Source: Streptomyces viridochromogenes DSM 40736 (lineage in GTDB: Bacteria; Actinomycetota; Actinomycetes; Streptomycetales; Streptomycetaceae). Taken from it: a DNA stretch of 64,000 nt. The notes beneath the pieces are model-generated. The model was given only the letters and a program-made list of their open reading frames with translations. It searched no databases and was not told the DNA's origin. Made by a program: the position numbers and the translations under genes. Location: positions 8,589,263-8,653,262 of the forward strand of contig NZ_GG657757.1 in the NCBI RefSeq assembly GCF_000158955.1, given 5' to 3'. Numbering within the stretch: the stretch's first letter is position 1; each line of letters starts with the position of its first letter. This document shows, one piece after another, positions 1 to 8,548 of this stretch.

Positions 1-762
1 AACGGAGAGAGACTGACAGCGTAGAGCGGTCCCGCCGACAGCCCGCACCACCGCCGCCTCAAGATCGATCAGCCCACTGACGGTGGCACCGTCCAGGCGC
101 ACCTCACCGTGGGCCACCAAACCGCTCGCCACGATGTCGTTATCGACGACGCAGTGGTTCAACGCCAACACAGACCCCTGTCCTTCGCCGACCTGCGTGC
201 CCAACTGCGCCCGCTCCAGAGAGAGGACCCGGGAAACCCGGGCGGACCCCAGAGCCACCAAGCCGCTGACACGGCACTCAGCCAGCCCCAGCCCTCCGCC
301 GAACTCGGCTCCGATGGCCATCAGCCCCGGTAGAAAGGATCGGGCAAGGCACACCTGCCCGAGTTGTGCCGCATACAGGTCGGGAGCGGAGTCGAAGAAG
401 CAGCCTGTCAACAGCAGGGGCGAGTCGACGTTCCCGTGCCGCAGATTCCACCGCCCGGAAATCCGCGCGCCTTCGACCACGAGCATCGCCACCTCGTCCT
501 CCGCGCGTGGGCAGCCGAGCACGATGGCGCGCAGTACCTCACCCCGTACGGTCCTTTCCGGTCCCCAACCCACCCCCTCCGCTGGATCATCGTCGGGCGA
601 GGAGCGGAAGTCGACGACCTCACCGCGCGGGAAGGCGTCCCAGACGCGGCGTTCGGCAGCGGTGAGCTCGGTGATCTCCACCGCAGGACTCTGGCTCGCC
701 GCCGGGCCGGGCGTCAAATTCAATGACGCCAGCAAGCAGGCGTTGCCACTTCTCATCGACAT
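1..762 (-). CDS. Pentapeptide-like membrane-associated protein, partial (C-terminus off window)
   Basis: A minus-strand frame of 254 codons runs from ATG at 762 to the left edge with no stop. It begins with a diverged leader, then reads EITELTAAERRVW and later GEVRLDGATVSGLIDLEAA, in which short units built on A/V-x-L repeat. This resembles the Streptomyces family usually labelled membrane-associated oxidoreductase, whose body is a degenerate pentapeptide-like beta-helix followed by C-terminal membrane segments. Only the N-terminal part is visible, so those segments cannot be checked. A GTG at 681 directly before EITELT is an equally good start and would drop 27 atypical residues. No enzymatic motif is visible, so the oxidoreductase label is only a family name. 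Confidence 0.7.
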   Translation of the reverse strand, partial: MSMRSGNACLLASLNLTPGPAASQSPAVEITELTAAERRVWDAFPRGEVVDFRSSPDDDPAEGVGWGPERTVRGEVLRAIVLGCPRAEDEVAMLVVEGARISGRWNLRHGNVDSPLLLTGCFFDSAPDLYAAQLGQVCLARSFLPGLMAIGAEFGGGLGLAECRVSGLVALGSARVSRVLSLERAQLGTQVGEGQGSVLALNHCVVDNDIVASGLVAHGEVRLDGATVSGLIDLEAAVVRAVGGTALRCQSLSV

Positions 763-1034
763 TTCCGTGCAGTGGGGCCGAGGAGGCCGGCGATAGTGCC
801 GCTGGTGGCCTTGGCGAGGGTTGGTGGTGCGGCCGGCGTACTGGAAATGCCCTCCGTCGTCGTACTGTCGAGCTGCAGACTGCGAGGTGTCTGCTGCTGT
901 GCTGCGATGCCGTCTCCAGGACCGGTCCGTTCGGCTTCCAGCCGAACTTTGCCAATGGCCTGCCGAAGCGCGCGGTGTGCTGGAGCCTGACGGTATGACG
1001 ACCGCCACGAGCCGCCGTACGAGAAGGAACTGAG

Positions 1035-1547
1035 GTGCCGTCCCTCGTCAACCGACTCATCGCCGGCCGCCAGATCACCGCGATGCATATGCTCCTGCAG
1101 TGCTCCACTGGCGCGGTGACCCTGCGGCAGGGGCCCGCCGCAGAACCGGGCACGGCCCCGGCCTGGTTCGCCTTCCTGCGCCCGGCACACTCCGAGGGTC
1201 TGCCCGACTGGCCCGCCACCGTGGGCCACACCGACAAGGGCCTGATGCTCGACTGCGGGACCATCCTGGACTTCCGGCCGGCGGACCAACTTCTCCAGTC
1301 GCACGCCGACCTGTGGCTGACGCCTATGACTGGGGTGCAACCGCCGGCACGCAACGACGTCGACGTCCTGGACCGGACCTACCAAGTGCTGGACGCCCGC
1401 TTGGAAGCAAGCACCGACAGCGAGAACGACCCCCTCCAGAGCGTTCGACTGATGGTGGGCATGGCCCGCGGGAGCGCAGCCGAGGGCAACCTCTTCCGGG
1501 CAGCCCACAGCCTGACCTTGTGCGAGTCGCTCGTCCAGCGCCTTTGA
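1035..1547 (+). CDS. Hypothetical protein, 170 aa
   Basis: GTG start with a GAAGGA ribosome-binding site six bases upstream. The frame has strong GC bias at third positions, unlike the overlapping minus-strand frame. No membrane segment or signal peptide is present. The N-terminal third is rich in short hydrophobic beta-like stretches (AMHMLLQC, PAWFAFL). The C-terminal half includes ILDFRPADQLL and an acidic segment around ASTDSENDP. I do not recognise a family. It is a plausible single gene; the next plus-strand gene starts about 95 bases downstream and could share its transcript. Confidence 0.55.
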   Translation: MPSLVNRLIAGRQITAMHMLLQCSTGAVTLRQGPAAEPGTAPAWFAFLRPAHSEGLPDWPATVGHTDKGLMLDCGTILDFRPADQLLQSHADLWLTPMTGVQPPARNDVDVLDRTYQVLDARLEASTDSENDPLQSVRLMVGMARGSAAEGNLFRAAHSLTLCESLVQRL

Positions 1548-1641
1548 CCCCCGGGATCGGCTCACGCACACCCGCTTCGATCGGGCAGTCAGCTGTCCTG
1601 CTGGCAGCCTGAACTCCCGCCCCCAGCCCCTTGGAGAACGC

Positions 1642-1999
1642 GTGGACCTCATTGCCACCGGCGAACCCGTCATGACGCAGGACGACACTCAGGTCCACGT
1701 CGGCATCGACCTTCAGCAGGGCACGCTCACCCTCACCCGGAACGGTAAGGACTTCGCGGCGTACCACGCCCTGGTGATGTTCGCCTCTGCCGACGCGAGC
1801 CCGTGGGCAGCGCAGCATGTCAAGTTCACGGCCCACGGAGCCGGACGGCAAGTCCGTGGGTTTGACCGTGGACCTTCTCAACGACTCCGGGGACGGCCCT
1901 CGATTCGGAGTTCCCGCGGCGATCTGGAAGGTCGTAGGCCTCGCCGCGACCTCCGCCGGGGACATCGGCATCACTTACTCGCCTCACGGCCGCACCTGA
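1642..1999 (+). pseudogene. Frameshifted hypothetical protein
   Basis: GTG start at 1642 with GGAG at 1633-1636. The first frame reads well to about residue 66 (VHVGIDLQQGTLTLTRNGKD), then degenerates. A second frame becomes coding-like from about 1838 (EPDGKSVGLTVDLLNDSGDG) and stops with TGA at 1999. A single-base slip near 1838-1850 joins them into one protein of about 118 aa. The product is unknown. Either the gene is inactivated or one base is wrong in the sequence. The high third-position GC on both sides of the slip argues that both halves were coding recently. Confidence 0.5.
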
Positions 2000-2209
2000 T
2001 GTAGGCGTGTCGCGAACGGCGTGTCGGTGAGAACCGACCGTGCACCCTTCCTGGCGAGGTCGTCGGTGCTCGCCCCGTCGGCACGCAGATGTGCGAGGCC
2101 GTGCGCCCATGGAGTTCGCCAGCGCACCGTACGAGCCACCCTGCGCGGCGTGCTGGCGCATGGCGGCGTCTCGGATTTCCTTCAGCTGCGTCAGCAGTCC
2201 GTCGGACAT
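1984..2209 (-). pseudogene. Frameshifted small protein, possibly HTH type
   Basis: On the minus strand an ATG at 2209 opens MSDGLLTQLKEIRDAAM followed by GGSYGALANSMG. This resembles the start of small helix-turn-helix proteins that sample a Y-G-x-L-A-x-x-M-G helix. After about residue 35 the natural continuation lies one frame over (WAHGLAHLRADGASTDDLAR) and stops at TGA 1986-1984. The 3-prime end overlaps the frameshifted plus-strand gene by a few bases, which is normal for convergent genes. The function is not established. Confidence 0.35.
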
Positions 2210-2389
2210 CAGGATGGTTGGTGGCTAACGCGCTCGAAGCCGCCCTGTCCGGCGACATCCCGAGATCGCCGCCGCGTACCTGCCGCAGAGCTTTTCCGGA
2301 CCAAGAGCTCGTCCTTGGCTGTAGTTCGCGCAGGGCCCAGGCGGCTTCGAGGTTTCGCCCTCCTTTGCCAGGGCCGGGCGGCAACGTCT

Positions 2390-3724
2390 TCATTTGTGGT
2401 CGCGCAGGAAGGTAGGGATCTCGTCGGGGATCGGGTAGTTCGGCAGGGGGGCTGGCTTGTCCTGAAGGAACGCAGTGATGACGGCGACAGCCCGGTCGTT
2501 GTTGTCGTCGAGGCCGTTCCACATGTGGTGTCCGACTCCAGGCATGTACTGCGTGCGCTGGAGGGCGGGGTCATTGGCAAGCGCGGCGGTCGCCCATTGA
2601 CGGACCTGGGAGGAGCACTCGGCGATCATCAGCATCGCGGGGGTCCGTGAGCGCCTCAGTTGCGGGGCGATGGAGGGTGAGTCCTTGACCGTCTGCTGGA
2701 TGCGGAGGCTGGCGGCGGGACTGAAGGAGAAGTTCTGTGCGGTGTCCTCGGTGGGGATGCGGTGAGCGTCGCGCGCGCAGTAGGCGGATGCGGTGTCGCT
2801 GCCGAGGTCGGCGGCGGTGAATGCGTTGTCGCCTTCGGCCTGCCCGATCAGTCCGGTGTCGGGGGTGAGAAGTCCGAGTCGCATGAGGCCGAATGACACG
2901 GCGTAGCGGGGAACGTGCGTCGATCGCGGTCCGGTCGGTGCCGGCGCGAGGCCCCGTGCGGATGCTCGGCCCTTGTGCCCGGCGATGTGTGCGGTGGGGC
3001 CGTCCATGGGCCCGGGCTCAGCGATGATCGCCCGGTGCAGGCGTGCGGCGACGCCAGGGTCGGCCAGGGCTCGGGTGAGCACGACTCCGCCTGAGGAGAA
3101 TCCGAGGATGTCGACCTTGCCCTTGTCCAGGTGGTCGACGAAGGCGGCGAGGTCACGGACCGATCTGGAGATCGTGTACTGGTCCATGGTGAGGAGGTCG
3201 CTTCGTCCGCCACCGGCCTGTTCGTAGGCGTAGACGTCGTAGCCCTGGCGTGCCAGGAGTCGCAGAAACCGGTGGTCTTGCACCGAGATGCCGCGGACGG
3301 GTCCTCCGTGGAGGTACACGAACGGGACGGGATGCTGGGGGCCGGGGTTCGCGGGCGGGTAGTGATACACCGCGACCCGGCTGCCCGTGGCCAGGTTCCA
3401 GTGCTGAGTGGACACGAACGGCAGTGCGGGCGGGTACCGCCGGGCCGTCGGCACGGTCGGGATGCAGACCGTCGCCGTCAACGCCGCCGCGACGATCACC
3501 GGCAGGAACGGCACGAGCCTCGCCCGCCAGGTGCGGTGCCGGCCCCGCCACAGCGCGAGGACAGTCCCGGCCCCGAGGGTCGTCAACCACGCGGCGAGCC
3601 CCGAACCTGCCCCGTCCGTGAGGGCGATCAGTGCAAGAAAGACGACGACCAGCGTCACGACGGCGGCCAGGGCCAGCAGTAAGCGTCCGGTGAAGCGGAC
3701 GAGACGTATGGCGGACGTGGGCAC
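2390..3724 (-). CDS. Alpha/beta hydrolase with N-terminal membrane segments (proline iminopeptidase-like)
   Basis: GTG start at 3724 with GGAGG upstream. Residues about 8-36, 40-58 and 68-88 are hydrophobic, so the protein is probably membrane-anchored with the hydrolase fold outside. The oxyanion motif HGGPVRG lies near residue 140, the nucleophile elbow GFSSGG near 207, and a catalytic His in GVGHHMW near the C-terminus. HGGP is characteristic of the proline iminopeptidase branch (peptidase S33), which releases N-terminal residues from peptides, but no substrate can be read from sequence. It is divergent from a TetR gene across 68 bases that hold a palindrome, so that regulator probably controls it. 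Confidence 0.85.
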   Translation of the reverse strand: MPTSAIRLVRFTGRLLLALAAVVTLVVVFLALIALTDGAGSGLAAWLTTLGAGTVLALWRGRHRTWRARLVPFLPVIVAAALTATVCIPTVPTARRYPPALPFVSTQHWNLATGSRVAVYHYPPANPGPQHPVPFVYLHGGPVRGISVQDHRFLRLLARQGYDVYAYEQAGGGRSDLLTMDQYTISRSVRDLAAFVDHLDKGKVDILGFSSGGVVLTRALADPGVAARLHRAIIAEPGPMDGPTAHIAGHKGRASARGLAPAPTGPRSTHVPRYAVSFGLMRLGLLTPDTGLIGQAEGDNAFTAADLGSDTASAYCARDAHRIPTEDTAQNFSFSPAASLRIQQTVKDSPSIAPQLRRSRTPAMLMIAECSSQVRQWATAALANDPALQRTQYMPGVGHHMWNGLDDNNDRAVAVITAFLQDKPAPLPNYPIPDEIPTFLRDHK

Positions 3725-3746
3725 AGCGGACCTCCAACAGTTTCAG

Positions 3747-3768
3747 AACACCGTTTCAAAACGACGTT
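3747..3768. promoter_or_regulatory. Palindromic operator for the TetR/hydrolase divergent pair
   Basis: The 22-bp imperfect palindrome has half-sites AACACCGTTTC and AAAACGACGTT (the latter reverse-complements to AACGTCGTTTT). It sits in the short divergent spacer, the expected place and size for a TetR dimer site that controls both directions. Confidence 0.6.
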
Positions 3769-3792
3769 ATCAAAGAAGGTAGGCTGCTGACC

Positions 3793-4410
3793 GTGGGTAG
3801 GCCCAGAACGAACGACGAGGCCGTCAGAGAGCGGCTCGTGGAGTGCGCGACCGAGATGCTCGCCACCCGTCCGCGAGAGTCGGTCACGGTCCGCGCCGTG
3901 GCCGCTGCTGCCGAGGCGTCGACGACGGCGGTGTACTCGTTGTTCGGTGGCAAGGACGGGCTGATCGGTGCGGTCCGCGACAGAGCCGTCGCCGGCCTGT
4001 TCCAGGATGTGTCGGCGGTGCAGACGTCCGCGGACCCTCTCGCCTACCTCTACGCTCTGGCCGTCGCCTACCGTCGTTGGGGGTGCGGACACAGCCACCT
4101 GTACACGGTGCTCTTCGGCGGTGTGCAGTCCTTCGACCCGTCGGGAGAGGTCGGTGCCAGTGACCCGATCCGTCCGCTCCTCTCAGCAATCGATCGTGCC
4201 TTGACGGCGTCCGTCCTCGCTGGCGACGCAACGGCGATCGCCCTGTCGATCTGGGCAACCCTGCACGGGCTCGTGACCCTCGAACTGGCCGGAGCCCTCG
4301 ACGCCACCACGGCCGAGGCCGCATTCCGCTCGTCGATTCACGCCACGCTGCGCGGATGGACGACCGCGGAGGTGTTCCGCAGTCTTCGCCAAGCCGAACT
4401 CGCTCGGTGA
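3793..4410 (+). CDS. TetR/AcrR family transcriptional regulator
   Basis: GTG start; 205 aa, normal for TetR. The N-terminal helix-turn-helix spans about residues 10-55 and ends with the conserved STTAVYSLFGGKDGLIGAV recognition-helix signature. The rest is a helical ligand-binding domain with the HLYTVLFGG stretch typical of the TetR_C_33-like group (WHG-type). It probably binds the palindrome at 3747-3768 and represses itself and the divergent hydrolase; the ligand is unknown. The 3-prime end abuts a tyrosine-recombinase relic. Confidence 0.88.
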   Translation: MGRPRTNDEAVRERLVECATEMLATRPRESVTVRAVAAAAEASTTAVYSLFGGKDGLIGAVRDRAVAGLFQDVSAVQTSADPLAYLYALAVAYRRWGCGHSHLYTVLFGGVQSFDPSGEVGASDPIRPLLSAIDRALTASVLAGDATAIALSIWATLHGLVTLELAGALDATTAEAAFRSSIHATLRGWTTAEVFRSLRQAELAR

Positions 4411-4424
4411 CAGGACCAGGGCCG

Positions 4425-4711
4425 GTATCCGGACTCTCTCGATCCTGGCTGAAGCAGTGGTGAGCTTGGCCATCGCGGCGTCAAAGCTGACTTGAACTTC
4501 CTCGGCCTCGCCAAGCCAGCCGTTGGCGCGGGCCTCACGAATTGCGCTCGTGGAGGTTCTGGATGATCTCCAGGAGGCGGGGCCGCTGGCGAGGATCCAT
4601 CTGGAGGACCGGACAACGGATGCAGGCGTGCTGGATCTTGCCGCCGTTGGCGTCGCGAAGGCGCTTGATGATGCTGGCCAGGACGCTGGCGAGTTCGGGG
4701 CTGACCAGCAC
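4425..4711 (-). pseudogene. Tyrosine recombinase (integrase) relic with internal deletion
   Basis: Minus-strand frames contain LVSPELASVLASIIKRLRDA, then directly HACIRCPVLQMDPRQRPRL, then one frame over ARANGWLGEAEEVQVSFDAA. These are blocks I recognise from Streptomyces phage-type integrases, where HACIRCPML and GWLGEV lie near the C-terminus. The catalytic stretch between the first two blocks (R...HxxR...Y) is missing, so an internal deletion fused distant parts and a frameshift followed. It cannot be active. It marks an old integration event beside the TetR gene. Confidence 0.6.
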
Positions 4712-4728
4712 CCCGCCACCGCAGCCCC

Positions 4729-4890
4729 CGCGTGGTTGGCGTGGACGAATACGCCCAGCACAAGGGCCGTATCTACGGGACCGTGCTGGTCGACGTCGAG
4801 ACACGTCGCCCGGTCGACCTCCTTCCCGACCGGGGGGGGACACGCTCGAGGTCTGGCTCGCGGGCTGGTGTCTCGGGAGAAAGACAGGGG
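4729..4890 (+). pseudogene. ISL3-type transposase fragment
   Basis: The frame reads VGVDEYAQHKGRIYGTVLVD and then RRPVDLLPDR, the region around the first catalytic Asp of ISL3 transposases (pattern GVDEFA..RG..YGT..VD). After a run of nine G residues the continuation (GDTLEVWLAGW) lies in another frame. Both ends are missing. Only about 50 codons survive. Confidence 0.55.
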
Positions 4891-4981
4891 CTGACGTTTA
4901 CCCGGACCATCACCACTCGGGTTCCACCGCGTTCCCTGCCCTCAACTCTCCCACGGGGAGGCAGAACCAAGCCCGCGGCGT

Positions 4982-5362
4982 TCAGGGCGACCTGGTGACG
5001 GGTGCGCTGGACAGGCAGTCGTGCACCATAGACAGGAGCTCCTGGTCCGTGAGACCGAACTCTCGCGCCTGGGTAACGAGACCGTGCACGGCCTCGGTGA
5101 GCCGTGCCTGGTCCGCGATGCCGGGCGCCGCGGTGATCACCGCGCCCCGGCCACGGCGCAGCTCGATCAGGCCCTCGTCACGCAGTCGCTGGTAACCGCG
5201 GAGAACTGTGTGCACGTTGACGCCCAGCGACTCGGCGACCTCGCGGGCAGGCGGCAGTCGCTCTCCCGGGGCTGCCGTGCCGTTGGCGATTGCTCCCCGT
5301 ACACAGGCGGCGATCTGCTCGCCCAGCGGCACGGGAGAACTCGGAAGCACCCGAAACAGCAT
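4982..5362 (-). CDS. GntR family regulator (YtrA/YhcF type)
   Basis: 126 aa, the usual length of the short YtrA-type GntR proteins that lack a large effector domain. The winged helix covers residues about 10-75: PLGEQIAACVRGAIANG, then LPPAREVAESLGVNVHTVLR, then YQRLRDEGLIELRRGRGAVI. It starts six bases after the stop of the upstream DUF1648 gene on the same strand, so the two form an operon. Such pairs usually autorepress, and the regulator senses envelope or antibiotic stress; that role is inference. Confidence 0.88.
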   Translation of the reverse strand: MLFRVLPSSPVPLGEQIAACVRGAIANGTAAPGERLPPAREVAESLGVNVHTVLRGYQRLRDEGLIELRRGRGAVITAAPGIADQARLTEAVHGLVTQAREFGLTDQELLSMVHDCLSSAPVTRSP

Positions 5363-5368
5363 TCCTAC

Positions 5369-6316
5369 TCACGCTCCCGCCACGTGGCGATTTACCAGGC
5401 CGTTGAGCAGCGCAGCTGCGGTCGTCGAGTCGTCGACGGTGACCACGTATTCGCGTCCCCCTGCCGTGCGGACCGATAGCGCTTCCCCCGAACGCAACAC
5501 CACGCCCCGCCGGTTCGGGCGTATCCGATAGCCCCAGCCGCCGAAGTCCCCCATAGCGTTGACCTGGATGCTGCTGGCCCTGACGATGCTGCCGAGCGGC
5601 AGGGCCAGGCGAGGCCTGGGCAGGACCGTCGAGGCAACGGTAAGTCCGCGCCGGTCGACGGTAACCCGGACACCGGCGAACGGTGCACAGGTAAGACCCA
5701 GGACGAGCGGCAGGAGTCCCGCCTGCCAGGGACCGAACGCCACGGCGAACAGCCCGCAGAGTGTGACGACGCTGGCCGGGAACAGCAGTGCGCGGGAGAT
5801 TATGGTGCGACTCCAGGCCGCAGCCTCGCCCTCGGTCAGCAGTAGGGCAGGGGACAGCCTCCTCGTGGACGCGGAGCGCGGCCCGCCGCTCGTCAACCAC
5901 CAGGTCAGCGCGCCGGTGGCCAGGCCCGCGAGCAGTAGAACGGCCATATGCCACATCGGCAGTTGCACTTCAGTCGGATCCTGGACGTCCGTGTTGACAA
6001 GGACGGTGAGGACTAAGGGATAGCCGAGCGTGACTGCTGTGCCTGCGCCGATCGCGGCGGTCAACCTCGCCCCACGGCTCTCCTTGGAGACCAGGGTCAG
6101 CACTGTGAACAGCAGCCCAAGACCAACGAGCAGGCCACTGCCGAACCACAGCGCGGCGGTCCGGCTCGTGAAGCCGTCAGCCCCACCATCCCCCGAGAAG
6201 TGGGTGGCGATCCGCCCGGGCAGCCGGTCGTAGCTCGCCAGAAAGATACCGACGTAGGCGGCAGTAGCGACGCCGAACGGAACGGCCGTCAGGGTGCACC
6301 TGCGAATGACGGTCAT
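5369..6316 (-). CDS. DUF1648-type integral membrane protein
   Basis: 315 aa from ATG at 6316, which has GAAAGGG upstream; an in-frame ATG six codons earlier is less likely. Six to seven hydrophobic segments are present. The first pair flanks LPGRIATHFSGDGGADGFTS, the hallmark of DUF1648 proteins (LPxxIPxHF.x.G..D). The C-terminal third (VRVTVDRRGLTVAS) is a soluble PH-like module often found in these proteins. It heads an operon with the GntR regulator downstream. Family members accompany envelope-stress and antibiotic-response regulators; the biochemical role is unknown. Confidence 0.82.
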   Translation of the reverse strand: MTVIRRCTLTAVPFGVATAAYVGIFLASYDRLPGRIATHFSGDGGADGFTSRTAALWFGSGLLVGLGLLFTVLTLVSKESRGARLTAAIGAGTAVTLGYPLVLTVLVNTDVQDPTEVQLPMWHMAVLLLAGLATGALTWWLTSGGPRSASTRRLSPALLLTEGEAAAWSRTIISRALLFPASVVTLCGLFAVAFGPWQAGLLPLVLGLTCAPFAGVRVTVDRRGLTVASTVLPRPRLALPLGSIVRASSIQVNAMGDFGGWGYRIRPNRRGVVLRSGEALSVRTAGGREYVVTVDDSTTAAALLNGLVNRHVAGA

Positions 6317-6626
6317 GACGCCCTTTCGTGTCATTGTTCCACCCGCTGCCCTCGACGGGCGTGCCCCAGGCCGGACAGATGCCGGCCTTCGGGGACGCGC
6401 GGGCCAGCGCCCTGCTCGCGAAGGCCGCCGCGGCCGGGCTGAAGCCGAAGTCGGACACCGAACTGCTGCCCGTGCTGCTGGAGCTGACCGGCTCGAACAT
6501 CCCAGTCAACAAGTGGCCGACCCAGCTGAAGTGCCTGTTTCGGGCTCGAGGGCCAGGTTCCTGTGACGCAGGTCACGGAGAAACGGTGACAGGGTGTTGT
6601 CGCGGACAGCTGCGACTGTCGACGGC

Positions 6627-7565
6627 ATGACGATCATCGATAAGGACTGCCTCGCCGAGACCCTGGCATTCAACGAGCAATTCGCGGCTGCTGCCGCGAG
6701 CCGTCCCACTCGCGGGGAAGCGCCGGACGCAACCGTGCTGGCGCTCCTGCGGCGTAACCGACTCGGCGGCCACACACCACCGGTGAGACTGTCGCACGGC
6801 CAAGACCGCGTCATAGCAGGCGGGGTGAAGGTCCGGGCGTTCGTGCCCGACCACGTCGACGGCATATACCTGCACATACACGGGGGTGGCTGGGCGTTTG
6901 GCTCTGCGGACGGGCAGGACGAGAAGTTGTGGCAGCTTGCCGTGAAGGCACGGCTGGCCGTAGCGAGCGTGGAGTACCGCCTGGCGCCGGAGCACCCGTT
7001 CCCCGCCGGACCCGACGACTGCGAAGCGGCCGCCCGGTGGCTCGTGGAGAACGCTGCAGCTGAGTTCGGCACCGGGCGGCTGCTGATCGGTGGCGAATCG
7101 GCCGGCGCCCACCTGAGTGTCGTGACACTGCTGCGCCTTCGCGACCGGCACGGCATCACTGGCGCGTTCCGGGCGGCCAACCTGCTCTTTGGTCCCTACG
7201 ACCTGTCGATGACACCGAGCCAACGGTCGTTCGGCGCCAAGCGGCTGCTGAGCAATACCGACTCGGTGCGCGGCAGCTATGAGCTGTTCACACCCGGGAT
7301 GGGGGCGGAGCAGCGCCGCGCCCCGGAGGTCTCGCCGCTCTTCGCCGACCTGACCGGCCTGCCGCCCGCCCGGATCGTCGTCGGCACCGAGGACCCGCTG
7401 CTGGACGACTCACTGTTTCTGGCCCAGCGATGCCAAGCGGCGGGTACGCCCGTGCAGCTCGTCGTCGTCGCCGGCGCGATGCACGGCTTCACTCTGTTCC
7501 CGCTGACCATCACCGAGCGGGAACAGACGCGTGAGCGGGAGTTCCTGGCCACGGCGGGACGGTAA
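6627..7565 (+). CDS. Alpha/beta hydrolase, hormone-sensitive lipase family esterase
   Basis: 312 aa. The HSL-family oxyanion motif HGGGW lies near residue 90, the nucleophile elbow GESAG near 158, the catalytic Asp in TEDPLLDDS and the His in MHGFTLFP. YRLAPEHPFPAGPDD is the standard block after the oxyanion hole. A cytoplasmic carboxylesterase acting on short-chain esters is expected. The ATG at 6627 is chosen over a TTG 33 bases upstream because the added residues are atypical, although no strong ribosome-binding site is seen. A WYL regulator follows 10 bases downstream, so the two are probably cotranscribed. Confidence 0.88.
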   Translation: MTIIDKDCLAETLAFNEQFAAAAASRPTRGEAPDATVLALLRRNRLGGHTPPVRLSHGQDRVIAGGVKVRAFVPDHVDGIYLHIHGGGWAFGSADGQDEKLWQLAVKARLAVASVEYRLAPEHPFPAGPDDCEAAARWLVENAAAEFGTGRLLIGGESAGAHLSVVTLLRLRDRHGITGAFRAANLLFGPYDLSMTPSQRSFGAKRLLSNTDSVRGSYELFTPGMGAEQRRAPEVSPLFADLTGLPPARIVVGTEDPLLDDSLFLAQRCQAAGTPVQLVVVAGAMHGFTLFPLTITEREQTREREFLATAGR

Positions 7566-7575
7566 CGTCGGCCGG

Positions 7576-8301
7576 ATGAATCGCACTGCCCGGCTCTATG
7601 CGCTGGTGGAAGAGTTGCGCGCGGCAGCGCCGCGGCCGCTGACAGTCGCGGCGCTCGCCGCACGGTTCGAGGTCAGCACGCGCACGGTGCAGCGCGACCT
7701 CCAGGCGCTGATGGAGTCCGGTGTCCCGGTGCGCACCACACCGGGACGCGGCGGGGGCTGGACGATCGATCCGGCGATGACGCTGCCCCCGATCCACGTC
7801 ACCGCCGATGAAGCCTCGGCGTTGGCCGCCGCGCTGGCCGCGGCCGACGCTTCCGTCCCCTACGCCGGGGCGGCCCGCACGGCGTACCAGAAGATCGCGG
7901 CATCGATGACCGGTCCTGCCTCGGCGGCGGCCCGGGAACTGGCCGTACGGATCGTCGCGCTGCCGTCGCGGACCGACTCCGCAGTCCGCACCACAGTGGA
8001 ACAGGCCCTCACTCACACTATGGTGCTGCGGCTGTCCTACATCGACTCAGCAGGAACCGAAAGCGACCGCGTAGTGGAACCGGCCGGACTGCTCACCGCC
8101 GACGGCCGCTGGTACCTCATCGCCTGGTGTCGCACACGGCGGGCCGGCCGAGGCTTCCGGCTGGACCGGATCGCAGCGGCGGCTCCAACCGGTGAGCAAG
8201 CGCAGCCCCATGACCTGGCCGAACTGCTACTCGGCTCGGCCGCCGCCGGTGCGGTGCAGCCCACCGCGCTGGCCTCACTCACGTCCGGGCCTGACTCGTG
8301 A
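7576..8301 (+). CDS. HTH-WYL domain transcriptional regulator
   Basis: 241 aa. The N-terminal DeoR-like winged helix (residues about 3-58) has ALAARFEVSTRTVQRDLQAL. The C-terminal half carries the WYL signature RWYLIAWCR near residue 180. WYL regulators bind single-stranded nucleic acid or small ligands and act as repressors or activators. It lies 10 bases after the esterase stop in an apparent two-gene operon. The protein is shorter than typical full-length WYL regulators because the C-terminal WCX extension is reduced to about 40 residues. Confidence 0.9.
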   Translation: MNRTARLYALVEELRAAAPRPLTVAALAARFEVSTRTVQRDLQALMESGVPVRTTPGRGGGWTIDPAMTLPPIHVTADEASALAAALAAADASVPYAGAARTAYQKIAASMTGPASAAARELAVRIVALPSRTDSAVRTTVEQALTHTMVLRLSYIDSAGTESDRVVEPAGLLTADGRWYLIAWCRTRRAGRGFRLDRIAAAAPTGEQAQPHDLAELLLGSAAAGAVQPTALASLTSGPDS

Positions 8302-8548
8302 ATTGCGCAGCACGGTTGGAGGTCGTCTCCACAGCGGGAACAGGGCCGAGCCGGCCCTTCCGTCGATTGCTTCAGGAGCCCTTTCGTCGGTGCATCAGGC
8401 TTGGCGGGCGGGGCTGACTGCTGGGTACGGCATCGCCACCCGCTACGAGAAGCCGCCACCATCTACTTGGCCGGACTCCACATCGCAGGCATCTTCCTAT
8501 GGTCCGCCCGTTGATCCAAACGAAAGTCCCTAGGTGGCAGCTGCGATG
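8302..8548. other. Intergenic stretch with an IS5-type transposase tail
   Basis: About 250 bases between convergent genes. The only recognisable content is a transposase C-terminus at about 8423-8514 on the plus strand. It reads GIATRYEK, then after a one-base slip IYLAGLHIAGIFLWSAR and a stop, a common ending of Streptomyces IS5-family transposases. No complete insertion sequence remains. Confidence 0.55.

Noticed and set aside
753..1688. 311-codon minus-strand frame
   Set aside because: It is antisense to a plus-strand frame with better codon bias and a good ribosome-binding site, and shows no family motif.
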